A stretch of 64,000 nucleotides of DNA from DATKFM01 sp963851215 (GCA_963851215.1 CAWKOG010000004.1:30034-94033), one strand, 5' to 3'. Counted from the stretch's first letter, positions 34,763-44,571 are shown. The notes: generated by a model not told the origin, from the sequence alone. Translations and numbers: made by a program.

Positions 34763-35480
34763 ATGGCAAGCCTGGCGGAAAAACGCATAGTCGATGCCGA
34801 GGAGCCTTCCGTGGATCCGCAGGCGCGGCCGGAGGAATTGCGGCTGCTGGAAGCGCTGCTGTTCGCCTCCACCGAGCCGCTCGATCAGGCCGCGCTGGCC
34901 AAGCGGATGCCCGATGGCGTCGACATCAAGGTCGCGCTGGCGCAACTGCAGGCGGACTACGCCTCGCGTGGCGTCAATCTGGTTCGCGTCGCCAACAAAT
35001 GGACCTTCCGCACCGCGGGCGATCTGTCCTGGCTGATGACGCGGGAGAGCACCGAGACGCGGCGGCTGTCGCGCGCCGCGATCGAGATGCTGGCGATCAT
35101 CGCCTATCACCAGCCGGTGACGCGCGCGGAGATCGAGGATATCCGCGGGGTCATTACCTCCAAGGGGACGCTGGATGTGTTGCTGGAGACCGGCTGGATT
35201 CGTCCGCGCGGCCGCCGCAAGACGCCGGGCCGTCCGCTGACCTTCGGGACCACCGAAGCCTTCCTGTCGCAGTTCAGCCTGGAGGCGCTGGGCGATCTGC
35301 CGGGCCTCGAGGAACTGAAGGGGACGGGCCTGTTGGATTCGCGGCTGCCTTCCGGCTTCAGCGTTCCCGACGCCGTCGGATGATCCGACCTTGCGCGACG
35401 ACGAGGATCCGCTGGAGATCGGCGACCTGGAACTCGCGCTGGCCCCCGCGGTGGAGCCGGAGACGGGCGAGGGAAGCTGA
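34763..35480 (+). CDS. scpB: Segregation and condensation protein B
   Basis: Winged-helix partner of ScpA in the SMC complex. Visible are ELRLLEALLFASTEPLDQAALA, the second winged helix AAIEMLAIIAYHQPVTRAEIEDIRG and TTEAFLSQFSLEALGDLP. AGAGGAGACC precedes the ATG at 34763. An extra base near 35,376 shifts the frame just before the acidic C-terminal tail (RDDEDPLEIGDLELAL), which ends at 35480; about 238 residues. The tat genes follow after 170 bases. Confidence 0.9.
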
Positions 35481-35647
35481 TCCGCCGAGGGTCGGCGACA
35501 GCGCGCGACCGCGCCGCCGACGCGGGTTAACGGTAGTGCGTTAACGCCGATTTGACGCGGCTTAAGTCCTTGTTTTTGCCACCTCCTGAGCCTACTTTCC
35601 GGGAAGATTGGGCCGGGTCGCCGGCCGCGTGTTTGGAGGGATGCAGG

Positions 35648-35887
35648 ATGGGTTCGCTTAGCATTTGGCACTGGATCGTCGTGATCGCAGTGGTCCTGCT
35701 GCTGTTCGGCCGCGGCAAGATTTCGGACCTGATGGGCGACGTCGCGCAGGGCATCAAGTCCTTCAAGAAGGGCCTGCAAGACGATGAGAAGACGGCTGAA
35801 AAGCCGCCGGAGCCGGTCAAGACGATCGATCACACCGCGGCGCCGTCGACGGCAGCCCGCTCGGATGTCGGCAGCAAGGCTGTCTGA
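35648..35887 (+). CDS. tatA: Sec-independent translocase protein TatA
   Basis: Forms the size-variable pore of the twin-arginine pathway. The 79-residue protein has the membrane helix IWHWIVVIAVVLLLFGRGK, the FGRGKI hinge and an amphipathic helix (DLMGDVAQGIKSFKKGL), then an acidic tail. GGAGGGATGCAGG precedes the ATG at 35648. The frame is intact. The nearby exported MBL-fold enzyme is a likely client. Confidence 0.93.
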   Translation: MGSLSIWHWIVVIAVVLLLFGRGKISDLMGDVAQGIKSFKKGLQDDEKTAEKPPEPVKTIDHTAAPSTAARSDVGSKAV

Positions 35888-36023
35888 ACATCCTGCGCCA
35901 GGCCGGCCGCGCGTTGACCTTGCGGCCGGGGTGCGGCAGGACCGGTTGAGGAAGACGCGGGGCGGCCCCAAATCTTGTTGGCAAGCATTGGGGTAATATC
36001 GCCTCGCGTGAGCGGAATTTTTC

Positions 36024-36539
36024 ATGTTCGACATCGGGTGGAGTGAACTGGTCGTCATCGCGGTTGTCGCGCTGATTGCCATCGGCCCGAAGGAATTGCC
36101 GGGCGTGCTGCGCATGGTCGGTCAATGGATGGGCAAGGCGCGCAAGATGGCCGGCGAATTCCAGGGCCAGTTCCAGGAGGCCATGCGCGAGGCCGAAATG
36201 GCCGACCTCAAGAAGACCTTCGACGAGGTCAAGGACACCGCCACCGGCTTTGCCAGCAACAACGTCATGACCTCGCTGCAGAAGGACGTCAGCGACTCCC
36301 TGCGGATCGATGACATCAACAAGCCGGAGGCGGATGCGCAGGTGGCGTCCGTGACCGACGCGCCGGCGACGCCGCAGCTCGACGCGCCGGAGCCGCCGAC
36401 CCCGCAGACCTTTGTCGAGGCCGAGGCTCACCCGGCACCGGAACAGCTGGGCATGCGCGAGAAGTGCAGGCGCAGCCCGCGCCGCATGGACATCACGCCG
36501 TCCGCGCCCGACGTGCTCAAGGACGCCAAAGCGTCATGA
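36024..36539 (+). CDS. tatB: Sec-independent translocase protein TatB
   Basis: Receives twin-arginine substrates together with TatC. It opens with MFDIGWSELVVIAVVALIAIG and PKELPGVLRMVGQW, followed by a long amphipathic helix and a Pro/Ala-rich tail. The reading between about 36,455 and 36,495 is unusually basic and is probably flanked by two compensating indels; the final ITPSAPDVLKDAKAS looks native. The stop overlaps the tatC start as ATGA. Confidence 0.9.
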   Translation: MFDIGWSELVVIAVVALIAIGPKELPGVLRMVGQWMGKARKMAGEFQGQFQEAMREAEMADLKKTFDEVKDTATGFASNNVMTSLQKDVSDSLRIDDINKPEADAQVASVTDAPATPQLDAPEPPTPQTFVEAEAHPAPEQLGMREKCRRSPRRMDITPSAPDVLKDAKAS

Positions 36540-37370
36540 GCGCCGAAGACATCGAGGCCAGCAAAGCGCCGCTGATGGATCATCTGATCGAGCTGCGCTC
36601 GCGGCTGATCAAGGCGCTGCTCGGCGTTCGGCATCGCCTTCATCTTCTGCTTCTTCTTCGCCAAGCAGATCTACAACGTGCTGGTGTGGCCGTTCGTCTG
36701 GATCGCGGGTCCGGAAAATTCGAAATTCATCTACACCGCGCTGCTGGAATATTTCCTGACCCAGCTGAAGCTGGCGATGTTCGGCGCCGCCTTCATCTCG
36801 TTCCCGATCGTGGCGGCGCAGATCTACAAGTTCGTGGCGCCCGGCCTCTACAAGCACGAGCGCGGCGCCTTCCTGCCGTATCTGATCGCGACGCCGTTCT
36901 TCTTCGTGCTGGGCTCGCTGCTGGTGTATTTCGTGGTGCTGCCGATGCTGGTGCGGTTCTCGCTCGGCATGCAGCAGATCGGCGGCGACGAGACCGCGCA
37001 GATCCAGCTGCTGCCCAAGGTCGGCGAATATCTGTCGCTGATGATGTCGCTGATCTTCGCCTTCGGCGTCGCGTTCCAGCTGCCGGTGATCCTGACGCTG
37101 CTGGGCCGGATCGGCATCATCACCGCGAAACAGTTGCGCGAAAAGCGCCGCTATTTCATCGTGGTCGCCTTCGTCATCGCCGCCGTCCTGACGCCGCCCG
37201 ACGTCATCAGCCAGGCCTCGCTCGCGATCCCGCTGATGATGCTTTACGAGGGCTCGATCATCGCGGTGGTCATGGTGGAGAAGCGGGCCGCCGCCGCCGC
37301 CAAGGCGACCGCTGCCGCCGCGCCGCCCCCCGCAACCCCGCCGCCGCCCGAGGCCAATCCGGCGGAGTAG
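36536..37370 (+). CDS. tatC: Sec-independent translocase protein TatC
   Basis: Six-helix inner-membrane receptor for twin-arginine signals. It shows APLMDHLIELRSRLIKALLG with the key glutamate, FVAPGLYKHERGAFLPYL, and helices 5-6 (FGVAFQLPVILTLLGRIGI, FVIAAVLTPPDVISQ). An extra base near 36,628 splits helix 1. About 278 residues with an Ala/Pro-rich tail. A palindromic repeat follows after 27 bases. Confidence 0.92.
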
Positions 37371-37397
37371 GGGCGGACGCCGCTGCCGCATCCTCCG

Positions 37398-37504
37398 CCG
37401 TCATCCTGAGGCGCGCGCCACTCGGCGAGCCTCGATGGATGGCCCAGGCCTGCCCGCGGCCATCCTTCGAGGCTCGCCGAAGCGGCGGCACCTCAGGATG
37501 ACGG
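37398..37504. repeat. Palindromic intergenic repeat between tatC and serS
   Basis: Perfect outer arms CCGTCATCCTGAG / CTCAGGATGACGG enclose second arms CGGCGAGCCTCGATGGATGG / CCATCCTTCGAGGCTCGCCG (19 of 20 paired). It can form a hairpin of about 50 bp. The short stretch after it (about 37,530-37,570) looks like half of another repeat type. Confidence 0.85.
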
Positions 37505-37594
37505 TCGCTCGCGGCCTTCGGGTGTTCCAAGACCCGCTCATTCGGGTTACTGGATGCCGCGCTTTCGCCGGCCACGACTCAGGACTAAATCGCC

Positions 37595-38941
37595 ATGCAC
37601 GACATCAAATCGATCCGCGACAACGCCCAAGCTTTCGACGCCGCGCCTGAAGCGGCGCGGGCTGGAGCCGTTGTCGCCGTCGCTGCTGGCGATCGACGAG
37701 AAGCGCCGCGCGGCGATCCTGCAAGTCGGAGCAGGCGCAGGCGCGGCGCAATTCCGCCTCGAAGGAAATCGGCGACGCCAAGAAGGCGAAGGACGACGCG
37801 CGCGCCGAGCGCGCTGATGGCCGAGGTCGCCGAGCTCAAGACCACCATGCCGCAGCTCGAACTGGCGGCGAAGACGGCGGACGAGGAACTCGCCAGCGAG
37901 CTCGCCGCGATCCCGAACCTGCCGCGGACGACGTGCCCGAGGGCGTCGACGAGCACGGCAATGTGCAGCGCCATGTGTTCGGCGCGATGCGCAATTATGC
38001 GTTCGCGCCAAAGCCGCATGACGATCATCGGCGGCGCGCTCGGCTTCATGGATTTCGAGGCCGCGGCGAAACTGAGCGGCGCGCGCTTTGTCGTGCTGAA
38101 GAAGGGACTGGCGCGGCTGGAGCGCGCGATCGGGCAGTTCATGCTCGATCTCCACACCAACGAACACGGCTATACCGAAATCAATCCGCCGCTGCTGGTG
38201 CGCGATCACGTGATGTTTGGCACGGGGCAGTTGCCGAAGTTTGAAGACGATCAGTTCTGGGCGATCAAAGGCGAGTTGCTGGCCGCCGTTGATGAAAATG
38301 CCGTGGGCAAGCTAAGGAGCGAACGTCTCGGGCTCATCCCCACCGCCGAAGTGCCGCTGACCAATCTCGTGCGCGAATCCATTCTCGACGAGAAGGAATT
38401 GCCGATGCGGCTGACGGCGCTGACGCCGTGTTTTCGCGCCGAGGCGGGCGCTGCCGGGCGCGACACCCGCGGCATGATCCGCCAGCATCAGTTTACAAAG
38501 GTCGAACTGGTCTCGATCGCGACGCCGGAGAACGGCAAGGACGAACTCGAGCGCATGCTGGCCTGCGCCGAGGAAGTGCTGCGGCGGCTCGACCTGCATT
38601 ACCGCGTGATGACGCTGTGTGCCGGCGACATGGGTTTTTCGGCGCAGAAGACCTACGACATCGAGGTCTGGATGCCGGGCCAGGGCGAGGGCGGCGCCTA
38701 CCGCGAAATCTCCAGCTGCTCGCTGTGCGGCGATTTCCAGGCCCGGCGCATGGATGCGCGCTATCGCGGCCCCGACGGCAAGCCGCGCTTCGTGCACACG
38801 CTGAACGGCTCCGGCACCGCGGTCGGCCGCGCGCTGATCGCTGTGATGGAAACCTACCAGCAGGAAGACGGCTCGATCGCCGTGCCTGACGTGCTGCAGC
38901 CCTATATGGGCGGGGTGAAGGTCATCGCCCGCGAGCAATAG
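37595..38941 (+). CDS. serS: Seryl-tRNA synthetase (frameshifted N-terminal half)
   Basis: A class II synthetase. The N-terminus MHDIKSIRDNAQAFDAAL and the long coiled-coil arm are scrambled by about five indels between 37,645 and 38,020. These happen to restore the original frame, so one long open frame remains. From 38,030 on the protein is intact: motif 2 as FRAEAGAAGRDTRGMIRQHQF and motif 3 as NGSGTAVGRALIAVMETYQ. About 445 residues. It belongs to the tat-serS gene order usual for the group. Confidence 0.9.
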   Translation: MHDIKSIRDNAQAFDAAPEAARAGAVVAVAAGDRREAPRGDPASRSRRRRGAIPPRRKSATPRRRRTTRAPSALMAEVAELKTTMPQLELAAKTADEELASELAAIPNLPRTTCPRASTSTAMCSAMCSARCAIMRSRQSRMTIIGGALGFMDFEAAAKLSGARFVVLKKGLARLERAIGQFMLDLHTNEHGYTEINPPLLVRDHVMFGTGQLPKFEDDQFWAIKGELLAAVDENAVGKLRSERLGLIPTAEVPLTNLVRESILDEKELPMRLTALTPCFRAEAGAAGRDTRGMIRQHQFTKVELVSIATPENGKDELERMLACAEEVLRRLDLHYRVMTLCAGDMGFSAQKTYDIEVWMPGQGEGGAYREISSCSLCGDFQARRMDARYRGPDGKPRFVHTLNGSGTAVGRALIAVMETYQQEDGSIAVPDVLQPYMGGVKVIAREQ

Positions 38942-39055
38942 GCTCGTCGCTGCGAATTTTGCGCGACAATCCGCGCGCCCGGTGTTGCCTGCGCGGCAGC
39001 GCCCGGTATCTTCGTCAAGGGGGCAGCGAGCCCCTGAAGGAAGCGAAGACCGACC

Positions 39056-39444
39056 ATGGCGTTGCATCGCGACATCTACTGGGTCGGCCGGCAATGGGCC
39101 GTCACCGGTTACGGGATGCAGGCGGTCGATCCAGAAGCTGAAGGGCCAATTCGATATCGAGGCCTCCCGGCTGTGGGAAGACGGCCTTTCGGAAAGCCTG
39201 AATGCCGGGGGATGGCTCAATGGCGAGGATTTCGCCAAGGCGCTTTCGGTCGCGCGGGCGCGATATCCGCAGCCGCCCGGTAAATGGCCGCGCCGCCCGA
39301 GCCGCCGCAGGAGAGCCGTTCTGGCCTTGAAAGACGGCGCTGCCGATTGAGCCGCCGAAACCGCTGGTTCAACGATTTGCCATGCGGATCGAACGCTGGC
39401 CGGCCAAATTCCTGCGGCCCTGGCGCGCGCGCGTTCGGCGATAG
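39056..39444 (+). CDS. Conserved hypothetical protein
   Basis: A small protein of about 128 residues that I recognise only as a conserved Bradyrhizobium family (MALHRDIYWVGRQWAVTGYG, FDIEASRLWEDGL, WLNGEDFAKALSVARARYP). After a Pro/Glu-rich stretch it ends in a basic peptide (KFLRPWRARVRR). No catalytic motif or membrane segment is seen. Three frame changes, near 39,130, 39,285 and 39,315, are needed to reach the stop at 39444. It lies between serS and a zinc-ribbon gene. Confidence 0.55.
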
Positions 39445-39648
39445 CGACCGCCGGTTGCCGCGACCCGGCAAATGGCTGGCAATTGAATTGCAGTGTCGCG
39501 GGCCGCGATCCAATTCGTTCACCCTCACGATCCCAATGTTTTTCAAAGTGAGCGGTTTTGACCACAGCCTGCGCCGCGGGAAGGGTCATTCTCGGCCATC
39601 GCCGTCTGCTCCCTGGCAGATTCGGCAAAAAATCGATCCAGGTGCGGC

Positions 39649-39889
39649 ATGCCCGAATACCAGCCGGTATCGTCAGCGCATATTTCCGCGATCGAGCGGC
39701 CGCGTTGCCCGAATTGCCGGCAGAACCGCATGCTGCTGTCGAAGCTGGAGCAGGGGCCCGCCGGCTTCGACTACCGCAGCTTCGAGTGCCAGAAGTGCGG
39801 CCGGGTTCAAACGACGGTGGTCGGAGCGAGACCCGCTGACCTCGGACGCGCTGGGCTGGCTTGCCAGCGAACTCAAGCCGCCGACGTGA
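39649..39889 (+). CDS. Small zinc-ribbon protein
   Basis: About 79 residues with two CxxC knuckles, CPNCRQN and CQKCGRV, spaced about 30 residues apart, a probable zinc ribbon. It ends SDALGWLASELKPPT. An extra base near 39,826 shifts the frame before that ending. Function unknown; such proteins may bind nucleic acid or act as structural adaptors. It lies upstream of a Crp-family gene. Confidence 0.6.
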
Positions 39890-40086
39890 AGCTCGACGCT
39901 GGCGCGAAACCTGGAGTCGATGTCGATTGCCGACACGGTCCCCGGTGCGCTGTCCCGGCCGCGGCCATTTTCGTCTGCACGATTTTGGCGGTATCCGCAC
40001 CACGCTTACCATTTCCGGTTGCGTATTTAAGTCGCCTACCGAACATAACGGGATTATGATCGTGTATCATCGCGCCGCCCCAGGCT

Positions 40087-40827
40087 ATGCCGATGACTGA
40101 GAGTGTTGCGCTCCCGCCTGACTGGACCAGCACCATGCTCAACGCGCCACAAATTCGGGCTTCCCAAGGCGACTTCGATCCGAAGGTTTTTCTCGGCCGG
40201 GCCGAGCCGGGAAGGGCGATCGAGCGATACGAGAAGAACCAGAAGATATTCAGCCAGGGCGACGTCGCCGATAGCGTCTTTTTCATTCACAGAGGCAAGG
40301 TCAAGATCACGGTCTTGTCCGAGCACGGCAAGGAAGCGGTGGTCGGGATTTTCGCGGAGGGACAGTTCTTCGGCGAGGCATGTCTCGAGGGGGCGGCGAT
40401 GCGCACCACGACGAGCCATGCCATGGAGGATTGCCTGATCACGTCGATCACCAAGCCGGCCATGCTCACGGCGCTCACTTCGGAGCCGAAGTTTTCGACA
40501 TTCTTCATCGCCTATCTGCTGTCGCGAAACAGCCGGATCGAAGACGATCTGATCGACCAGCTGTTCAATTCCAGCGAAAGGCGGCTGGCGCGCCTGCTGC
40601 TGCTGCTCGCCAATTTCGGCCAGGATGGCGGCGCGCAGCCGATCGCGATCAACCTCAGTCAGGAGACCCTGGCGGAAATGATCGGCACCACCCGATCCCG
40701 CGTCAGTTTCTTCATGAACCAATTCAGGAAGAAGGGATACATCGACTACAACGGCAAGATCGAGGTTCACCGTTCGCTGCTGGACGCGGTGCTGCGCGAA
40801 AAGCCGCAAATCAGAGAAGACGAGTAG
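40087..40827 (+). CDS. Crp/Fnr family transcriptional regulator
   Basis: A 246-residue regulator. The N-terminal cNMP-type beta-roll (EKNQKIFSQGDVADSVFFIHRGKVKITVLS, GIFAEGQFFGEACLEG) is followed by a dimerisation helix. The winged helix-turn-helix is ETLAEMIGTTRSRVSFFMNQFRKKGYI. No cysteine cluster for an Fe-S centre is seen, so it is not an oxygen-sensing FNR. The cassette lacks the arginine of true cAMP binders at the PRSA position (AMRTTTS has one nearby), so the ligand is uncertain. The frame is intact. An in-frame ATG two codons downstream is an alternative start. Confidence 0.85.
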   Translation: MPMTESVALPPDWTSTMLNAPQIRASQGDFDPKVFLGRAEPGRAIERYEKNQKIFSQGDVADSVFFIHRGKVKITVLSEHGKEAVVGIFAEGQFFGEACLEGAAMRTTTSHAMEDCLITSITKPAMLTALTSEPKFSTFFIAYLLSRNSRIEDDLIDQLFNSSERRLARLLLLLANFGQDGGAQPIAINLSQETLAEMIGTTRSRVSFFMNQFRKKGYIDYNGKIEVHRSLLDAVLREKPQIREDE

Positions 40828-41116
40828 CGCGCGAGTTGTCAGGCGAGGACGACCGCCGTGTCGCATCATCGATTGCATCGAGCGGCGCGCGACGCTGGCC
40901 GATCGCCATGTGAATGACGCTGCTTCGCTTCAGCCCTCGGCCGCACCGACGAATTCCCGAACAAAAATCGTTGCCGGATGGCGGCGGCCGAAGCGGCTGG
41001 CTGCCATGAAAGCCGGCAATTCCGGTCCGGATTGGCCGGGTTTGCCTCGGCGGCGATAGCCGGATAAGAGGGCGTATTGACCGTGATGGAATAGATCAAA
41101 AAAGGCGTTCAGGCGG

Positions 41117-41884
41117 ATGCGAATTCTCTGCACCAATGACGACGGCATCCATGCCCCCGGCCTGAAGATCGTCGAGCAGATCGCCCGCGCGCTGTCCGAG
41201 GACGTCTGGGTGGTGGCGCCGGAGCTCGATCAGTCCGGCGTGTCGCATTCGCTGTCGCTGAACGATCCGTTGCGGCTGCGCGAAGTCGGCCCGCGGCATT
41301 TCGCGGTGCGGGGCACGCCGACCGATTGCGTGATCATGGGCGCGCGCCACATCCTCGGCGAAACCATGCCGGATCTCGTGCTGTCGGGCGTCAACAAGGG
41401 CCGCAACGTCGCCGAGGACGTGGTCTATTCCGGCACCATCGCCGGCGCCCTGGAAGGCACCATTTTGGGATTGCCGTCGTTCGCGCTGAGCCAGGAATTC
41501 AGCCTGGAGACGCGCGACAAGCCGCTGTGGGAAACCGCGCTGAAATTCGGTCCGCAAATCCTGCGCAAGGTGATCGACGCCGGCGTGCCCAAGAACACCG
41601 TGATCAACGTCAACTTCCCGGCCTGTGCGCCCGAGGAGGTCAGGGGCGTGCGCGTGACCCGGCAGGGCAAGCGCAATCTCGGCTTTCTCAAGGTCGACAA
41701 GCGCCATGACGGCCGCGGCAATCCCTATTTCTGGATCGGTTTCGAACGCGCGGCGATGCTGGACACGCCGGCCGAAGGCACCGATCTCGCCGCACTGGCG
41801 GCGCGCTATGTTTCGGTGACGCCGCTGCGGCTCGACCGCACCAACGAAGAGTTTTCGGAAGCGCTGACGGCGACGCTGAAATAG
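41117..41884 (+). CDS. surE: 5'/3'-nucleotidase SurE
   Basis: A metal-dependent phosphatase acting on nucleoside monophosphates. The active site opens the protein as MRILCTNDDGIHAPGL, with SLNDPLRL, SGVNKGRNVAEDVVYSGTIAGA and FPACAPEEV further on. 255 residues, unbroken. In many proteobacteria surE is followed directly by pcm and nlpD; here a minus-strand insert of three genes lies between. Confidence 0.93.
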   Translation: MRILCTNDDGIHAPGLKIVEQIARALSEDVWVVAPELDQSGVSHSLSLNDPLRLREVGPRHFAVRGTPTDCVIMGARHILGETMPDLVLSGVNKGRNVAEDVVYSGTIAGALEGTILGLPSFALSQEFSLETRDKPLWETALKFGPQILRKVIDAGVPKNTVINVNFPACAPEEVRGVRVTRQGKRNLGFLKVDKRHDGRGNPYFWIGFERAAMLDTPAEGTDLAALAARYVSVTPLRLDRTNEEFSEALTATLK

Positions 41885-41929
41885 GGGCGGTCAGGCTGAA
41901 CTGGCGCATAGCGCAGCGGCTTGCGCTCT

Positions 41930-42349
41930 CTAGACGATCGGCAACGATGGTCCGCCGCCCCTCTGCCAGACGTTGAAAGTAGCTTCCCATTTGGCGATTT
42001 CGTCGCCGCGCATGGTCAGGAGTTGGATTCCGCGTCCCTGCATTTGACGTCCGTCCTGCCCATCGTCCCATTCGGCGTCCCAGGAGCAGACGATGACGTT
42101 GCCTGATACCGCGCGCAATTGCTTCTGCAGCCGATAATTTTTCTGCCGCGCGAACCGTGCGATCAGGAATTTCTCGAGCGGCGGCCTGCCATGTGTTTCG
42201 GGAAAGTCGGCAAATCTGACCACGACATCGGAAGCGAAGGTCTTCAGGACCTCGGAGATATCGCCCGCGTTAAGCAGACGCTGCGCCCGTTCAAGCACGG
42301 CCTCGGCGTCGCCAAACGAAAGCTCATCGGTTTTCTGATCTGTCGGCAT
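41930..42349 (-). CDS. NTF2-like / SnoaL-like domain protein
   Basis: A 139-residue alpha+beta barrel protein (RAQRLLNAGDISEVLKTFASDVVVRFADF, FLIARFARQKNYRLQKQL, WEATFNVWQRGG). The pattern is that of the nuclear-transport-factor-2 superfamily with an unknown ligand. The frame is intact, starting at the second methionine at 42349. It lies downstream of a WYL regulator gene on the same strand, which may control it. Confidence 0.7.
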   Translation of the reverse strand: MPTDQKTDELSFGDAEAVLERAQRLLNAGDISEVLKTFASDVVVRFADFPETHGRPPLEKFLIARFARQKNYRLQKQLRAVSGNVIVCSWDAEWDDGQDGRQMQGRGIQLLTMRGDEIAKWEATFNVWQRGGGPSLPIV

Positions 42350-42435
42350 ATCGCGCTCCCTGATGTGCAGCCATGGCGGCCGCATGCGAGCTCGAGCTTA
42401 AGATGTCGGAACGACAAATTCCGTCAGCACCGATA

Positions 42436-43129
42436 TCAGCCAGGCTCCGGCAGGCCCTCTATCGCGCGCCACTCCTTGATCAGGGCCCGGCGTCGCCGCG
42501 GGTAGCGCTCTCCGAGCTCGGCAAACCCCGCGATCCGATCGGTTCGGAAAGTGCCGGTAGTTCTCGCGAAGTTCGCACCATGCGGCGAGCAAACGCACGC
42601 GCGCGCAGAAGGTGAGCGAGATCGGCCATATCCGTCGCTCGGTCCGCATGCCGTTTCGTCGTTGTAGGCGATCCAGATCTTTTGCTCGGTCCGGATGGCG
42701 CTGCGAATGGGCGCCAGGTTCACGCCATCGACCGGGGCCGACGTGATGGCGCCTGCGAGAAGGCCGGATGCCTCGGCTTCGTGGCTTCGGCCCGCCGGCA
42801 ACACGGCCGTGATCTTTGCCACGGCGTTGCGTGCGGCCTTCGCCAATGCGGGGTCGGCAGCCCGCGCCACCAGGCCCGAGCCGAGTACGATAGCTTCGAT
42901 CTCGTCATGGGAGAACATCAGCGGCGGCAGGGTAAAACCGGGCCGCAGCACGTAGCCGATCCCGGCTTCGCCTTCGATAGGGGCGCCCTGAGCGATCAGT
43001 GCCTGAATGTCGCGATAGATGGTGCGCAATGAGACAGCCGAGCTCGTCGGCGAGTTGCGCCCCGCTGACCGGACGGCGATACCGTCGCAGCGTCTGGATC
43101 AGATCGAGCAGTCTTTCGGCTCGCGACAT
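42436..43129 (-). CDS. WYL-domain helix-turn-helix regulator (YafY-like, frameshifted)
   Basis: The N-terminus SRAERLLDLIQTLRRYRRPV and AQLADELG is an HTH_11 winged helix, continuing as VRTIYRDIQALIAQGAPIEGEAG. The middle is the WYL sensor domain (EQKIWIAYNDE), which binds small ligands or nucleic-acid ends. Frame changes near 43,028, 42,640 and 42,555 must be corrected; the last part is FRTDRIAGFAELGERYP. About 230 residues. The start at 43129 is preferred because GGGAAG is well spaced before it; an ATG at 43138 is the alternative. Confidence 0.75.
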
Positions 43130-43182
43130 GCCGGGCATCTTCCCAGTCGTCCGGCTAATGCCGGAAGACGCCGTTAGGTCCG

Positions 43183-43560
43183 CTAAACCGTCGCGCTCTT
43201 CAGCGCGGTGTCGATCATCTTGGCCAGGGTTTCGAGCTGGAAGGGCTTTTGCAGCGCCGGGCGGTCGCGATATTCTTCCGGGAGGCCCGACGAGCCGTAG
43301 CCGGTCGCGAAGATGAAGGGGCGGTTGCGCGCCTTGATCAGTTCGGCAACCGGCGAAATCACCTTGCCGTTGACGTTGACGTCGAGAATGGCGAGGTCGA
43401 AATGGGTGGATTGCGCCAGCCTGATCGCCTCGTTGATCTCGCCGGCCTCGGCCGCGACGCTGTAGCCAAGCTCCTCCAGCATGTCGGCGACCATCATCCT
43501 GATCATGACCTCGTCCTCGACGAGGAACACTGAACCCCGCGGCAGCCGCGTCGCAGTCAT
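43183..43560 (-). CDS. Stand-alone response regulator receiver protein
   Basis: A 125-residue single REC domain. The acidic pocket is VFLVEDEVMIR, the phosphorylated aspartate is in LAILDVNVNGK, the switch threonine region is IFATGYGSSGLP and the conserved lysine is in ALQKPFQLETL. There is no output domain. The wording matches the family common in Bradyrhizobium next to HWE-type histidine kinases, but no kinase gene is in this window. The frame is intact. Divergent from pcm. Confidence 0.88.
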   Translation of the reverse strand: MTATRLPRGSVFLVEDEVMIRMMVADMLEELGYSVAAEAGEINEAIRLAQSTHFDLAILDVNVNGKVISPVAELIKARNRPFIFATGYGSSGLPEEYRDRPALQKPFQLETLAKMIDTALKSATV

Positions 43561-43812
43561 GATGATGTCCTTGCCCGTCCCACGCTAAAGATCGCAAATA
43601 ACGTTGTCAGGCGCAATGTCAACGTGTCGAGCACGCCACCCGCGCCGTTGCGGGCCAGGCAGGATTGATTGCCCGCAGCCCTAACGCCAAGGTATCACGC
43701 TGGGTTCCCTGCGGGGAACTTGGAATTTGGAGAGAAACTTGCGTTCTATATTGCATCAAACTGTCCGGCCGAGGCGCGCTAGGGTGCCTTGGCAGAGCCC
43801 TGCGAGACCGAA

Positions 43813-44463
43813 ATGCCCGCCGTTCAAAATCCGCCGGAAAAGATGATGTTTCAGCTCACCCTGCGGCGGCGCGGGATCAGCGATCAGGCGGTGCTGCGCG
43901 CCATGGAGGCGATTCCGCGCGACGTTTTCGTGGAGCCGGCCGATCGCGCCGACGCCTACCGCGACAGCGCGCTCGGCATCGCCTGCGGCCAAACCATCAG
44001 CCAGCCCTTCGTGGTGGCCTACATGACCGAGCAATTGCAGCTGCAGAAGCAGCATCGCGTGCTGGAGATCGGCACCGGCTCGGGTTACCAGGCGGCCATC
44101 CTGTCGCGGCTTTGCGGCCATGTCCTGTCGATCGAGCGTTACCGGACGCTCGCCGACAGCGCCCGGGCGCGGCTGGAGAAGCTCGGATGCGACAATGTCG
44201 AGGTGATGCTGGGGGACGGCTTCGACATCCCGGCCGGCGCCGGCAATTTCGACCGCATCATCGTGACGGCGGCGATGGAGCAGGTCCCGGAAGCATTAAC
44301 GCAGCGGCTGGAGCCCGGCGGCATTCTGATCGCCCCGGTCGGGCCGCATCAGGGCACCCAGACCCTGATCCGCCTGACCAGGACCGAGGCCGGCTTCGAG
44401 CGCAAGGCGCTGGTGGACGTGCGTTTCGTGCCGGCGCTGCCGGGGATTGCCCGCGAACTGTAA
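43813..44463 (+). CDS. pcm: Protein-L-isoaspartate O-methyltransferase
   Basis: Repairs isoaspartyl damage in proteins with S-adenosylmethionine. Motif I is RVLEIGTGSGYQAAILSRL, and the substrate loop region includes RDSALGIACGQTISQPFVVA. About 216 residues from the ATG at 43813. A TTG eight codons upstream keeps the frame open but has no support. Unbroken. Followed 108 bases later by the LysM/LytM gene, the usual partner order. Confidence 0.9.
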   Translation: MPAVQNPPEKMMFQLTLRRRGISDQAVLRAMEAIPRDVFVEPADRADAYRDSALGIACGQTISQPFVVAYMTEQLQLQKQHRVLEIGTGSGYQAAILSRLCGHVLSIERYRTLADSARARLEKLGCDNVEVMLGDGFDIPAGAGNFDRIIVTAAMEQVPEALTQRLEPGGILIAPVGPHQGTQTLIRLTRTEAGFERKALVDVRFVPALPGIAREL

Positions 44464-44571
44464 GAACCCGGATTGGCTGTTCCGCCAACATCTTATTCCC
44501 AGGGTTAAGCGGTTGTTTACTGGGGAGGTGTTTACTCAAATCAGTAATTTGTTGCGTACGAGTGAGTAACC

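Noticed and set aside
39860..41116. Extra small genes flanking the Crp-family regulator
   Set aside because: Frames there are short, overlap conserved genes or lack ribosome sites and family resemblance.
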